From positions 1 through 29,483 of IMG/VR virus record IMGVR_UViG_3300017951_000078: a stretch of DNA of 29,483 nucleotides, one strand, 5' to 3'. The DNA comes from a virus. Position 1 is the first letter of the stretch. Each line of letters begins with the position of its first letter. Position numbers and translations under genes: made by a program. This document shows, in pieces, positions 6,886-16,500 of this stretch. Under the pieces are notes generated by a model. It was not told where the DNA came from and did not search any database. It saw nothing but the letters and a program-made list of their open reading frames with translations.

Positions 6886-8310
6886 TTACGTCGCAGGTGT
6901 AACACCGGCTACTAATTGGCTTAGCTTCTTCTCGCCTAACGGGTAAGACCTAATACATCTAAATAAGTTGTAACTACCATTCATGATCAAACCGTTTGTG
7001 GTATCATTTGCGCCACCAACTTGGAATGAAAATGTCAAATCAGCAGTTTGATTATCTCCAATAGCGTTAGAGATAGTTTGACTTTCTAATCTAGCCCCTT
7101 TGATTTGGAACTGAATATCAAAAGCGCCTGCTCCTGTTACAGCCGATCCAGTAGCTGGATTACAAGCATATAAGCTTAATGTCATATCTAAAGTTTGAGT
7201 ATCACAAAGTTTATGGAATAAGTTTATTTTATTGTACTCAGAAACAATAGTGGACAAAGTGACCTCACCATTTAATGGTAAATCAACGACTCTTGCATAT
7301 CCGAAAGTATTACCTAATCTACCTAATACTGTGCGGGACATTGGCATGCTTAACGTGAAGCTTTGAATATGAGCTTTACCGTCTCCTTCAGTAACAATTA
7401 TTCCATCAGTAGAATTAGAAAGGGACAATGTGATATCTCCCGGGCGTAATGCAGAAGGTGTTCCATCTGTACCTGTAGTATTAATAGCAAGCGTATCATT
7501 AGCATTTTCTTCTCCTTGCATAATAAACTGAGGAACGCTACTTGCAGTGCTTGCATCACCTGTCGAATAACTGCCTTCAGATGTTACAGAAGGAACGAAT
7601 CTAGCATAATGGTTAGAATTAGTAGGATCTGCTTGTGTTACAACACCACCTGATATTACGTCGTTTACGTTAATATTGAACGCTTCAACTGTGACGCTAG
7701 CAGTAGGGATTGCCCCTACAGCAGCTTCTACAGTGTAATCTGTAATAAAACCGTTGCCAATACCGATAACATTGAATACTCCGCTTGATTGAGTTTTATC
7801 TGCATCGTGTACATCAACACCTTCTTCACTGGTAAGGATGAAAAAATTGTTGCCTTGACTATCTTCAATTAACCCTGATAAAGCGCTAATTCCAGAGTAA
7901 CAAACATCGCTTGAATTATAAAGAGCACTATCTCTAGAAGCTATTTTATTCGTAGGTATATTGAAACCCATTTTTCTTTCATTGGCACCATCAGTTAAAT
8001 AATAACTGAAATCCAAACCGACAGTTGGAGATTCCATGGAAATAGAATCTAATCGTGCAAGTTTGCCAAATTCATTAATATCAGTTCTGTTGATAGTAAA
8101 ATTGAAATTAGCATTTTGCACTCTTGAAATGGGCATTGTTAAAGATCTTAAATTGTAACTACTTGTAAGATCGCCTATACCTGAAATATTACTCCATGTT
8201 TCATTTGCGGTTACATCGTCACCACCATTACTTTCTTGAAGACAGCAACCAGTTGAACCGGGGGTAATAAACAGCGCCTCGCTTTGATAAATTATTCTGT
8301 TTCTTGCCAT
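6886..8310 (-). CDS. Tail-tube-like protein, paralogue 2
   Basis: A 474-residue protein and the last gene of the minus-strand operon. It is a clear paralogue of the next upstream gene: both start MARNRIIYQSEALF and share long blocks such as FTINRTDINEFGKLARLDSI. Two tube-like halves can be seen, about 50-215 and 315-435; each has a strand-rich start (LRSLTMPISRVQN; IQSFTLSMPMSRT) and an end of related form (ITDYTVEAAVG; LESQTISNAIGD). Tail-tube subunits with two domains build rings around the tape measure protein. Residues 220-310 are a variable linker or inserted domain. A weak AGAAAG lies before the ATG. The gap to the upstream stop is 24 bases. The tail-tube call is from position, size and fold-like pattern. 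Confidence 0.6.
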   Translation of the reverse strand: MARNRIIYQSEALFITPGSTGCCLQESNGGDDVTANETWSNISGIGDLTSSYNLRSLTMPISRVQNANFNFTINRTDINEFGKLARLDSISMESPTVGLDFSYYLTDGANERKMGFNIPTNKIASRDSALYNSSDVCYSGISALSGLIEDSQGNNFFILTSEEGVDVHDADKTQSSGVFNVIGIGNGFITDYTVEAAVGAIPTASVTVEAFNINVNDVISGGVVTQADPTNSNHYARFVPSVTSEGSYSTGDASTASSVPQFIMQGEENANDTLAINTTGTDGTPSALRPGDITLSLSNSTDGIIVTEGDGKAHIQSFTLSMPMSRTVLGRLGNTFGYARVVDLPLNGEVTLSTIVSEYNKINLFHKLCDTQTLDMTLSLYACNPATGSAVTGAGAFDIQFQIKGARLESQTISNAIGDNQTADLTFSFQVGGANDTTNGLIMNGSYNLFRCIRSYPLGEKKLSQLVAGVTPAT

Positions 8311-8334
8311 TTTATATTCTTTCTATTTTAAATT

Positions 8335-9735
8335 TTAAGACCTGTAAGAACCATCTATAGCTTTATTTTTACCTAATGGGTAAAATGGTAGCGTCCTAAA
8401 TAGTGGGTAGCTTCCATACATAAATATACCGTTATTTTGATCTTTTGCTCCGCCAAGTTGGCAGCTAAAAGTCATATCGACAGTTTCGTTGTCTCCAATA
8501 GCGTTAGAAAAAGTTTCACTATCTAATCTAGCATTTTTAACTTCAAATTTAATTTTGCTAGATCCCGGTAAACCTGTAGAAGGATCACAATTGTATAAAT
8601 CCAAGGTGAATGTGTGGGTTTGAGTGTGGCACAAATTATTGTACAAATTAAAGGCATTGTTTAATTCTGAAACAATTGCAGAAATAGAAACCTCAATATT
8701 TAAAGGTAAATCTATAACTCTAGCATAACCAAACGTATTCCCAAGTCTTTGTAAAACTGTTCTAGACATTGGTACAGAGATACTCATACTTTGAATGTGT
8801 GCAACTCCATCGCCTGCTAAATCTGTTATACCGTCATAAGCTCCAGATTGGCCAATGGTTAAAGTGATATCTCCGGGTCTTAATGCTGTTACGCTTCCAG
8901 TTCCAGAAACATTTAATGGTAGACCTACTGCCTCAGTGCCTTGAATGAAGTATTCTTGAGTTGAGTTGATAGAGCCATCACTAATATTAATCCAAGGAGA
9001 AATCGGTGATGTGCTAGCGTTACCTGATGCTCTGTCTTCTACTTTGATATTAAAAGCTTCAACGGTAACAGAAGCAGTAGGAATAGATCCAACCGCAGCT
9101 TCAACGGTGTAATCAGATATAAAACCGTTACCAATTGAAACAACATCGTATTCTGTAGCAGCATTAGCTGATGTTACTGAGTTAGCTTGAACATCTTTGC
9201 CTTCTTTGGTCACAAGGATAAAAAAGTTATTTCCTTGGGTATCCTCAATTAAACCAGATAGTGCGCTATATCCTGATAAAGCCAAATCGCCAGTACTATA
9301 AGGAGTACTTGTATCTGGTCTACCTCCATCGTAACCATCTAATGTAGATGTTGGTACATTAAACCCTAGTTTTCTTTCGTTACCTCCATCAGTTAGGTAA
9401 TAATTGAAATCTAACCCAACAGTCGGGGATTCCATTGCTATAGAGTCTAATCGTGCTAACTTACCGAATTCATTGATATCTGTTCTATTAATCGTAAAAT
9501 TAAAATTCGCAGATTGAATTCTTTCCAGCGGCATAGTTAAAGACCTTAATTTAGGTCCACTAGTGTAATTGGGACTTTCCCATTCTGTAATCCCAGTCCA
9601 AGAAGTATAACCATGATCATCTAATACGTTTGGGGTATCAGATGCACCGGCACCTCCTTTTTGCAAATGGTAGCCAGTTGAACTGGGGGAAACAAAAAGA
9701 GCTTCACTTTGATAAATTATTCTATTTCTTGCCAT
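8335..9735 (-). CDS. Tail-tube-like protein, paralogue 1
   Basis: A 466-residue protein with the same plan as its downstream neighbour: an almost identical N-terminus, shared blocks around FTINRTDINEFGKL, ESPTVGLDF and GFISDYTVEAAVGSIPTASV, and a second half beginning near IQSMSISVPMSRT. The regions that differ are the loop after residue 20, the segment around 120-140 and the central linker (about 225-300), which suggests surface-exposed parts under different selection. One of the two proteins is probably the main tube subunit and the other a decorated or end-ring version; the sequence does not show which. The gene starts 64 bases after the previous stop and no Shine-Dalgarno sequence is seen; a TTGTAAATT direct repeat lies in that gap. 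Confidence 0.6.
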   Translation of the reverse strand: MARNRIIYQSEALFVSPSSTGYHLQKGGAGASDTPNVLDDHGYTSWTGITEWESPNYTSGPKLRSLTMPLERIQSANFNFTINRTDINEFGKLARLDSIAMESPTVGLDFNYYLTDGGNERKLGFNVPTSTLDGYDGGRPDTSTPYSTGDLALSGYSALSGLIEDTQGNNFFILVTKEGKDVQANSVTSANAATEYDVVSIGNGFISDYTVEAAVGSIPTASVTVEAFNIKVEDRASGNASTSPISPWINISDGSINSTQEYFIQGTEAVGLPLNVSGTGSVTALRPGDITLTIGQSGAYDGITDLAGDGVAHIQSMSISVPMSRTVLQRLGNTFGYARVIDLPLNIEVSISAIVSELNNAFNLYNNLCHTQTHTFTLDLYNCDPSTGLPGSSKIKFEVKNARLDSETFSNAIGDNETVDMTFSCQLGGAKDQNNGIFMYGSYPLFRTLPFYPLGKNKAIDGSYRS

Positions 9736-9750
9736 AATGTTTTAGGTGTT

Positions 9751-9770
9751 AAATTTACAATAATTTACAA
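9751..9770 (-). repeat. Tandem TTGTAAATT repeat upstream of the first tube gene
   Basis: Two copies of TTGTAAATT (minus strand) lie with a ten-base period 17 bases before the ATG at 9735. A ten-base period puts both copies on one DNA face, so a regulator site is possible, but this is also ordinary AT-rich sequence. Confidence 0.25.
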
Positions 9771-9799
9771 CTTTTGGTTAAATTTGAGAAATTTTATAT

Positions 9800-10657
9800 T
9801 TATAATCTGGGGAACCGATACTTGTGAATTTCAAAATCTATAAACCCAACATACAAAGAAGGTTCTAAAACTTTTTTGATTCTATCCGAGAACTTCGATA
9901 CCATAGTATTATCTATTAAGTATATATCGTTAGGATAATTACTTGCTAACCCTGTATAATTATATCCATTGGGATATTGAGACGTTTTGATATCACCATA
10001 TTCGTTTAATGGAACTCCTGTAAATGGCACATTAGCAAATACTTCCTTGTTTGAATCATTGAATATAGAGAGTATACCGTCTAACTCGTACATATTTTCC
10101 GCAAATACCACAGCTTTGCCTTGAGCTATAGTGTTATCTTCGCCGCCTAAAGCGAAAGGTTGGTTGTTTAAGCTTTCTATGGATAAAAATGCAGCAGGCG
10201 TTACTTGATCGTAAGGTTTTATGTTTGTAAGTGTTCTAGTATACCTACTGTTGCTTTCGTATTTACCTTCTAATATTAGTTGTTCTTCGTTTTGATTAGA
10301 TATGTAAGTATTAAAGTTTTTGACACTATAAGTGCCGCTAATATTTGTTCCAGTAGGAAACCCTTCGTCGAACATCACTCTTCCGTTATCATAATCTATA
10401 ATTAAGCCACTTACGCCTCTTGTGTATTCTACGCCATCGCCACTGACAGACTCTATAACAACAGCACTATCGATAGATTTATCAGCGACAAACTGTTTGT
10501 AAGGACTGCCAAAAACAACTTTGTCGGGAAACCTTGTGTCAGAATAATAATAAAAATCGCTAGTAAACGTTTCGTAAGCTTCGCCTTTTCTCATTAAATA
10601 TGAGTCGAACCATAAATAAAAACTGCTAAGTAGTTGGTGCTGAAAAACTGGTTTCAT
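9800..10657 (-). CDS. Structural protein at the tail-terminator position, family not recognised
   Basis: A 285-residue soluble protein between a probable neck protein and the tube proteins. The order suggests a tail completion or tail terminator role (lambda U position), but the protein is about twice the size of a typical terminator. The middle (about 70-120) is beta-rich with turns such as GVSGLIIDYDNGRVMFDEG, a pattern seen in virion proteins; the end is aromatic and basic (HKYRFPRL). It starts with ATGA overlapping the stop of the previous gene, so the two are translationally coupled. No catalytic motif, membrane segment or signal peptide is seen. The specific role is open. Confidence 0.5.
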   Translation of the reverse strand: MKPVFQHQLLSSFYLWFDSYLMRKGEAYETFTSDFYYYSDTRFPDKVVFGSPYKQFVADKSIDSAVVIESVSGDGVEYTRGVSGLIIDYDNGRVMFDEGFPTGTNISGTYSVKNFNTYISNQNEEQLILEGKYESNSRYTRTLTNIKPYDQVTPAAFLSIESLNNQPFALGGEDNTIAQGKAVVFAENMYELDGILSIFNDSNKEVFANVPFTGVPLNEYGDIKTSQYPNGYNYTGLASNYPNDIYLIDNTMVSKFSDRIKKVLEPSLYVGFIDFEIHKYRFPRL

Positions 10658-11271
10658 TTCGTGTATCTATCTTCTAAATTTTTTACGTTTTTGTAATATT
10701 CGTTTAGTAATTCACTTAAATAGCCTGTGTTTGTGAATTTACCTGACCTGATTTTTCTGTTAGCTTGTATACCTTCTCCAGACCTCGATTCTTCATGGTC
10801 AGATGTAATATACATGCCGAAGCCTGATAGCCCTGTTTCCATGGCTTTAACCCATGATCTTCCTCTTGCCCAAGGTAAAGGAGTAGCTTTATATATTTTA
10901 TCTTTTGTTGGTACGTCTATTTTAACATCTGTATAACCATTTCTACTAACAATTTTAATTTCGTATTCCATCAGTATAGCTTTTAAAACTTTTATAGGTT
11001 TTTCGTCTTCATAAAAACCAATAAAACCAAACAAATTTGAATACCCTTTTAAAGTGCCGCTAAGATTGTATCCATTAGGACCCATATCTATTTCTCTTGA
11101 TATAGGGTGATTTAAAAAACTTTGTATGAATTTATTGCGAACTGATCGCATAGCCTTTTCAGCTCTAGTTCTAACTGTCTTTTTCCACTCCGCTGTTAAA
11201 TGCAATTTGTTAAGCTCCGGTATTACGTAGAGCTTCATCAAATCCCTTTTTCTATAAGTGATAGATGGCAT
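10654..11271 (-). CDS. Probable neck or tail-completion protein
   Basis: A 205-residue protein, the second gene of the minus-strand operon, coupled to both neighbours (TAATG overlap before it, ATGA after it). The first 60 residues form a basic helical region (WKKTVRTRAEKAMRSVRNKF) like the N-terminal helices of HK97 gp10 or lambda Z-like tail-completion proteins, which join tail to head. The C-terminal third carries an aromatic, basic stretch (PLPWARGRSWVKAMETGLSG), then a helical end. Size fits lambda gpZ. Sequence identity to that family cannot be tested here, so the call is from size, order and helix pattern. Confidence 0.5.
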   Translation of the reverse strand: MPSITYRKRDLMKLYVIPELNKLHLTAEWKKTVRTRAEKAMRSVRNKFIQSFLNHPISREIDMGPNGYNLSGTLKGYSNLFGFIGFYEDEKPIKVLKAILMEYEIKIVSRNGYTDVKIDVPTKDKIYKATPLPWARGRSWVKAMETGLSGFGMYITSDHEESRSGEGIQANRKIRSGKFTNTGYLSELLNEYYKNVKNLEDRYTK

Positions 11272-11723
11272 TATTGAGATGATTTAACAAAGAATGTATA
11301 AAATTGAACATCAAATAAACCATGCCCACGAAAATCGCTATCGACAAAGTAAACGCCATTATCGAATTCTAATCTTAGGCAATCTTTAACTGTGCTATAA
11401 TCAGCAGCTTTAATTTTAAGCCTTATCTTGCCTTCTTGCATTTTAATTTTTAATTGAGAGTCTGCTTCAGAATCTGAAAAATAATCTTCATCATAAGATT
11501 TGTTATACATAATTCTGGCATATATTTGCGCAGATTGAGGCGTATAAGTTATACTCGTTGTGGCCCCAGCATTTCCGTAAACTGAGTTGAAAGATGTACT
11601 TGGAGTAGAAATAGTTTCTTTAGCTCTTTTATAAACAGTAACCAGCCTAGCAAAAGTATCATGCTGATCATTCATTATGCTATTTAATGCGCTTTTTTCT
11701 GTTGATGTTAGTAAGCTTGACAT
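11271..11723 (-). CDS. Probable head-tail joining (head completion) protein
   Basis: A 150-residue protein, the first gene of the minus-strand operon. Its N-terminal helix (TEKSALNSIMNDQHDTFARL) followed by a beta-rich body with a short late strand motif (FDVQFYTFFVKS) fits small head-closure proteins that bind beneath the portal. It is preceded by the GTGTATAAT motif eight bases before the ATG, with no Shine-Dalgarno sequence, and its stop overlaps the next start by one base (TAATG). Being first of a head-tail joining operon supports the role. The exact family is not recognised. Confidence 0.5.
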   Translation of the reverse strand: MSSLLTSTEKSALNSIMNDQHDTFARLVTVYKRAKETISTPSTSFNSVYGNAGATTSITYTPQSAQIYARIMYNKSYDEDYFSDSEADSQLKIKMQEGKIRLKIKAADYSTVKDCLRLEFDNGVYFVDSDFRGHGLFDVQFYTFFVKSSQ

Positions 11724-11731
11724 ACAAAAAC

Positions 11732-11740
11732 ATTATACAC
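11732..11740 (-). promoter_or_regulatory. GTGTATAAT motif, likely -10 of the minus-strand operon
   Basis: On the minus strand GTGTATAAT is followed after eight bases by the ATG at 11723. It contains a perfect TATAAT, but no good -35 hexamer at the usual distance. A start of transcription about seven bases downstream would give an mRNA with almost no leader. The same nine bases lie seven bases before the gene at 28354. Confidence 0.55.
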
Positions 11741-11750
11741 TTTTTAAAGT
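11739..11750. repeat. ACTTTTTAAAGT palindrome between divergent operons
   Basis: A perfect 12-base palindrome overlaps the upstream end of the minus-strand GTGTATAAT motif and lies 12 bases from the plus-strand TTGACA. Its place fits a site where one regulator could control both divergent operons. ACTTTAAAAGT before 26955 and the ACTTTT cluster at 744-794 are related. Confidence 0.35.
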
Positions 11751-11762
11751 TTTTTTAGAAAA

Positions 11763-11790
11763 TTGACACATTTTATTTAATATTTATAGT
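11763..11790 (+). promoter_or_regulatory. Sigma-70-like promoter of the tail operon
   Basis: TTGACA (11763-11768) and TATAGT (11785-11790) are spaced by 16 bases. The ATG at 11794 is three bases after the -10 box, so transcription would start at or just after the start codon unless another -10 (for example in the TTTAATATTTA just before) is used. No ribosome site is seen. Confidence 0.45.
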
Positions 11791-11793
11791 CAT

Positions 11794-12573
11794 ATGTTTA
11801 AGCAAATTTATTCATTCACAATTCAAAGCGAAAAAGAGGTTGAAAAGATCACCAAAGAAATCATGAAAAATGATGAAGGTGTTGAAGAGGAGGTCGAAGT
11901 CAAGAAAAAGGTCAAAGAAAAATACCCTATTGAATTCATTATCAAGAAGCCCTCTAGGAGACAATTAGAGGAAGCAGATACTGAATATTCGATTGCGATG
12001 AGCCAATCTATCAAAAAGGGTATTTTGACAAAAGCAATGTTGGCCAAAAAGTATGCTGATTCAGGCGGGGCATTGACAGAAAAAGATGCCCAAGAATTAT
12101 TAGATAATTATAAGAAGCTTAGCGATTTAGAGCAAGAAGTTACAAGAATGGCTATCTCTGGATATGACGAAAAAGACACAGACCAAAAAGCCAAAGCTAA
12201 AAAAATCAATGATGAGTTAACTGTAGTTAAGCGTCAGATTGTAGATTTAGAAACTAATTACCAAACTATTTTTGCTCATACTGCAGATATCAAAGCTCAG
12301 CAAACTACAGTTTTGTGGTATTTGCTCAACCTCACTTACATTCAGTACGATTTAGGTGGGTCAACTAGCCCGAGTTTATATTTTACAGGTAAAACATTTG
12401 AAGACAAGTTGGATAATTACTATGAAAAAGATGAATCTTCTGACGAAATATTCAACAAGGTTATAAATAAACTTACCACAATTATTAGTTATTGGTACTA
12501 CAGCGGAGATAATTTTGACGAAGCTCAAGTCGCTGCTTTGGTTAAATCTGACTTAGATGAACCAGAAGAGTGA
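11794..12573 (+). CDS. Probable tail assembly chaperone 1 (lambda G position)
   Basis: A 259-residue charged, soluble protein, first of the plus-strand tail operon. It lies two genes before the tape measure gene, where lambda G is found; such chaperones coat the tape measure protein while the tube assembles around it and are not in the virion. Residues 13-40 are an acidic/basic low-complexity run. Residues 85-175 are a predicted coiled coil, followed by a hydrophobic, aromatic segment (TVLWYLLNLTYIQYDLGG) that could bind tape measure helices, and an acidic end (DLDEPEE). The ORF overlaps the next by 17 bases in a different frame. The call rests on position and composition. Confidence 0.6.
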   Translation: MFKQIYSFTIQSEKEVEKITKEIMKNDEGVEEEVEVKKKVKEKYPIEFIIKKPSRRQLEEADTEYSIAMSQSIKKGILTKAMLAKKYADSGGALTEKDAQELLDNYKKLSDLEQEVTRMAISGYDEKDTDQKAKAKKINDELTVVKRQIVDLETNYQTIFAHTADIKAQQTTVLWYLLNLTYIQYDLGGSTSPSLYFTGKTFEDKLDNYYEKDESSDEIFNKVINKLTTIISYWYYSGDNFDEAQVAALVKSDLDEPEE

Positions 12574-13543
12574 CATTAACTATAGAGAAATGTTTAGAGA
12601 TATTGTTTTTGGTTATTCTGAAATAGAATTCCAAAATCAAATCTTGTACATTAAACATTTGTCTGTTTTTGATCAAATTCACATTGATGAATTGCGAAAT
12701 AAATTTTTATCTGCCGCAAAAAAAAGAGGGATACCTACCGAAAAAGAGTATTTAGAATATCTTACAGAAAACAATATATGGACTTCTAAAGATGAAAGCG
12801 AATTAAAAGAAAAAACTAAATACTTAGAATCTTTAGAAACAACTAAAAAAGGTTTATATTTAACATCTGAAATAGACAACATCAATAAGCAAATATCTGA
12901 TGCCGAAAAGGATGTAGCAAGCGTAAGGTATAAAAAACTGCAATTGATGACAGAAACTTGTGAGTCTTATGCGGACAAAAGAGTTTCTGAGCATTATGTA
13001 TTTTTGTCTTTTTACAAAGAAAAAGATCTTATAAATAGGAAGTTTTGTCAAGAAGAAGTAGACGAGCTTTCAAAAAACGAAATGCTTGAGCTTGTCAATA
13101 AGTACAATTACAAATACGAAGTCTTTAATGATTTAAATATACAGAAACTAACTTTAGAAGAATTTTTCTCAATGTATAGGCCGTTTTGCGAAAGCATTAA
13201 CGACTTTTACGATAAAAGTATATTTTTATTATCAACCCACCAGCTGAAGCTTATAGTTTATTCAAGAATGTTTAAAAACATTTTTGAAAATTATCCAAAG
13301 ATACCTGATCAAATCAAAAAAGAACCCGATAAAATTATTGATTATGTCAATGCTCAAGATAAGGCGAAGAATACATTGAAGAATGTAGACAGAGAGGGGG
13401 CATCTACAATTGTTGGGGCAAAAGAGTCTGATTACGATAATTTGGGCGTAGGAGGAAATAAATCTCAATCATTATCAGACATGCTGAAAAGTCATGGAGG
13501 CAAAATGGACATGAAAGACCTCATGAAAGCGATGAATAAGTGA
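12557..13543 (+). CDS. Probable tail assembly chaperone 2 (lambda T position)
   Basis: A 328-residue charged helical protein between chaperone 1 and the tape measure gene. Its frame opens at the ATG at 12557, directly after an in-frame TAG, so it overlaps the previous gene by 17 bases; a second Met at 12590 is an alternative start with AGAGAA just before it. A coiled-coil region spans about 75-125. The C-terminus is Gly/Lys-rich with a MKDLMKAMNK end, like an exposed flexible tail. In lambda the T part is made as a GT fusion by a -1 frameshift; here the frame relation is +1, no slippery run is seen, and reinitiation is simpler. Family assignment is by order only. Confidence 0.55.
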   Translation: MNQKSDINYREMFRDIVFGYSEIEFQNQILYIKHLSVFDQIHIDELRNKFLSAAKKRGIPTEKEYLEYLTENNIWTSKDESELKEKTKYLESLETTKKGLYLTSEIDNINKQISDAEKDVASVRYKKLQLMTETCESYADKRVSEHYVFLSFYKEKDLINRKFCQEEVDELSKNEMLELVNKYNYKYEVFNDLNIQKLTLEEFFSMYRPFCESINDFYDKSIFLLSTHQLKLIVYSRMFKNIFENYPKIPDQIKKEPDKIIDYVNAQDKAKNTLKNVDREGASTIVGAKESDYDNLGVGGNKSQSLSDMLKSHGGKMDMKDLMKAMNK

Positions 13544-13560
13544 TTTTTTTTGTAAAAAAA

Positions 13561-13569
13561 GTGTATATT
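13561..13569 (+). promoter_or_regulatory. GTGTATATT motif upstream of the tape measure gene
   Basis: GTGTATATT lies ten bases before the ATG at 13580 and directly after an eight-T/seven-A stretch (13544-13560). The A/T tract may act as an upstream activating element. It shows that the tape measure gene may have its own short-leadered transcript as well as the operon mRNA. Confidence 0.45.
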
Positions 13570-13579
13570 GATTAAGAAT

Positions 13580-16500
13580 ATGGCGATTAATATACCTGCG
13601 AATATAAATCTTCAAGTTAGCGGTTCTAGACCGTTAGGAAAATTAACTGGAGATTTGAATCAGTTTGAAAGCTCGTTACGTGCTGCTAACGCCCGTGTAT
13701 TAGCTTTCGGTGCCTCTACTGCTATCATTGCAGGTATCACTAAATCGTTTAAAGATTTAGCTGCTACCACCATTCAAGTTCAAAAATCTTTCACTGACAT
13801 TAATCGTATTTTATCTGTAACAGATTCTACTTTTAATAAATTTGGGTCAGATATTTTCAGGATAGCAAAGCAAACTGCCACAGGTTTTGATGATGTAGCC
13901 AAGGCTGCTTTGGAATTTTCTCGTCAAGGTTTGAGTGTTGAAGAGGTGTCTAAAAGAACCGCTGACGCTTTAACTTTGGTTCGATTGACGGGTATAGACG
14001 CAGAAAAATCAGTGAGTCTTTTAACTGCCACAGTAAATGCTTTTAGTAATCTAGATACAACAAAAGCTCTTAATAAATTTGTGGCTGTAGAAACTAAGTT
14101 TGCTGTTTCTGCCGGTAACCTTATTGAAGGTTTGAGTCGAGTTGGTTCTGCTGCAACTGATGCAAAAGTGAGTTTTGATGAACTAAATGCTTTGATTACA
14201 GCGGTTCAACAAACAACCGGTAGAGGTGGTGCTGTAATTGGTAACGCTTTAAAAACTATATTTACTCGTTTGCAACGACAAAGCACACTAGAGCAATTAG
14301 AAAGGTTCAATATAGGTGTGCGAGATATCGAAGGTAATATTTTACCGGCTGTTAGAATATTAGAAAATTTTGCTAAAGCTTATGATGGTTTATCTGATTC
14401 AACTCAAGCTTATTTAAGAGAGCAAGTTGCTGGAGTTTTCCAAGCGAACAATCTTTCTGCTATACTTAAAGATTTAAATAAAGAGCAATCTATCACAGCT
14501 AAATCTTTAGAAGTTTCAAAGAATGCTACCAATGAAGCTGCTTTAGCTAATGAAAAATTAAACAGAAGTTTAAGCGCATTATTAGCGCAGTCTTCTACAG
14601 AGGTAGCGCAGTTACAAGCTAATATTGGCAAGGTAACTTTTGAGCCGCTTGCAAAAAGTGTCACAAAAATTTTCGTAGATAGTTTAGAGCAAATCAACAA
14701 AGTGATATCTACTCCTCAAAAAGATTTAGAATCAGCAGGCGAACAGTTTGGAGGTTTTTTGAGCAAAGGTATACTGAAAGGTTTGTCTAATTTATTATTA
14801 CCTGCAACAGCTGGGATATTTACTGTTTTAGCCGTAGTCGCAAAAAGATTTTTAAAAGATTTGGCGGCGGCAGTGCCAGCATATTTAGGTTTAGAAACTC
14901 AAGCTGCTAAAAGGCTTCAACTAGAACAAAACATATTAAGAGTTTTGCAGCAGCAAAACGAACAAACCAAAAAAAACACAATGCTGTCCACTTTACCTGC
15001 CAATAAAAGGCAGGCTGCAGGAGTTACATCTATGGAATTAGGTGCTGAATCTGCTTCAGCTATGAAAGAGCAAAGGAGAATTCAGGACATACAGTCTAGA
15101 ATTGCACTTGGTGGCGTTGGATCAAGCAAAGGTATGGTTTCAGCTTTTGGGAATGTAGCAGGTAGCTTGGTGGGTGGAGCTTTATCTATAGACCCTAAGG
15201 CTAGTGCATCGATGGTTGCTAAAGCAAACCAATTATCTTCTGCGTTAGCGGTTGGAGTAAAAGACCAACAAAAGTTCAATGCTCAAGTTAAACGTGTAGC
15301 TCAACAATACGGTGTTAACTATAATCAATTGTTAGGGCAAATAAGAAATGCGTCTAAAGTTAATTTAGCTGGGGTAGTATCTCAAGCAAACCCAAATTTC
15401 AAAAAAATACAAATTGAAGCTAGTAAGCTTGCTGGGTCAATAAATAGAGGTTCAATTCAAGCAGATGTAGCTGCTTTGGAAATGAAAGAATTTGCTATAA
15501 GTTTAGGTATGAGTAGTGCGCAAGCTACTAAAATAGCAAACAGAATGCTTTTGATGTCTCAACAAGCGGATCAGGCCGCTAAAGGAGGCTTTTTTACAAG
15601 ATTAAGTAGAAGAATGGGGGGAATGGGGGGGAGGCTTGGGTTGGGGCTTGCAACAGGCCTACCAATGGTCGCTGGATTAGCTGAGCAGGCTATTTTTAGT
15701 GATACGCCTAGAAGCAAACTAAGCGGAGGTGAGAGAATTTTTAAATCAGGACTAGCTAATGTCTCCAGTTATGCAAGCGTGGGCGGGACGGCAGGCTTTA
15801 TTATGGGTGGGCCTGCTGGGGCGGCAGCAGGTGCGGCAGCTGGAGCTATAGCAGGATTAGCGCAAGCTGCATTGAATGCTAATTTAAGTTTAGATGAATT
15901 AGCTGAAGTAACAGAAGAGTATGCTAACAAAACCAAAGAAGATACTAGCTTAGCTAACCAGTATATAGAAGCAGTCAGAAAATTGAATGATCCGGCTTTA
16001 AGTGGGCAAGCCAGATTGGAGGCTCAAAAGAAATTTCAAGAAGTTTTAGAAAAAGTTAGTAAAAGCGATTTGCCTGAAAGATTTAAATCAGCAGGCAGGA
16101 ATGTAACCGAGCTAGCTAGTTCGCTTAAGCTTTATGAAAAAGAACGTCGTAGAGGAGAAGTAATTCGGGGATTAGGAACCAAAGGAGCTCAACTTCAATT
16201 ACTACAAAGAGGTTTTACATCTGCTGCGGGAGCTCCTACAGGAGGATCTGCAGCAATAACCAGTGCAGAGGCTTATAAATTTTTCGATAAAGAAACTATT
16301 GCGTCAATAACTCCGGCATTTGGAGAATTTTTTGGTTACTTTGCTGACGCAGCAGGTAAAATATCTCCAGAAACTGCGCAAAAATTAAATAAAATAGTAA
16401 AAGATAATAGTGGCGGACTTTTTGGTTTTGATGAGGAAGGTTTAGCCAAGGATTTGCAGAGCGCTTTCCCAGATACGATTGGGCTTGGAGATATTGAGAT

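Noticed and set aside
13568-13579. TTG start of the tape measure gene
   Set aside because: It overlaps the GTGTATATT motif; the ATG at 13580 matches the spacing seen at the other four genes.
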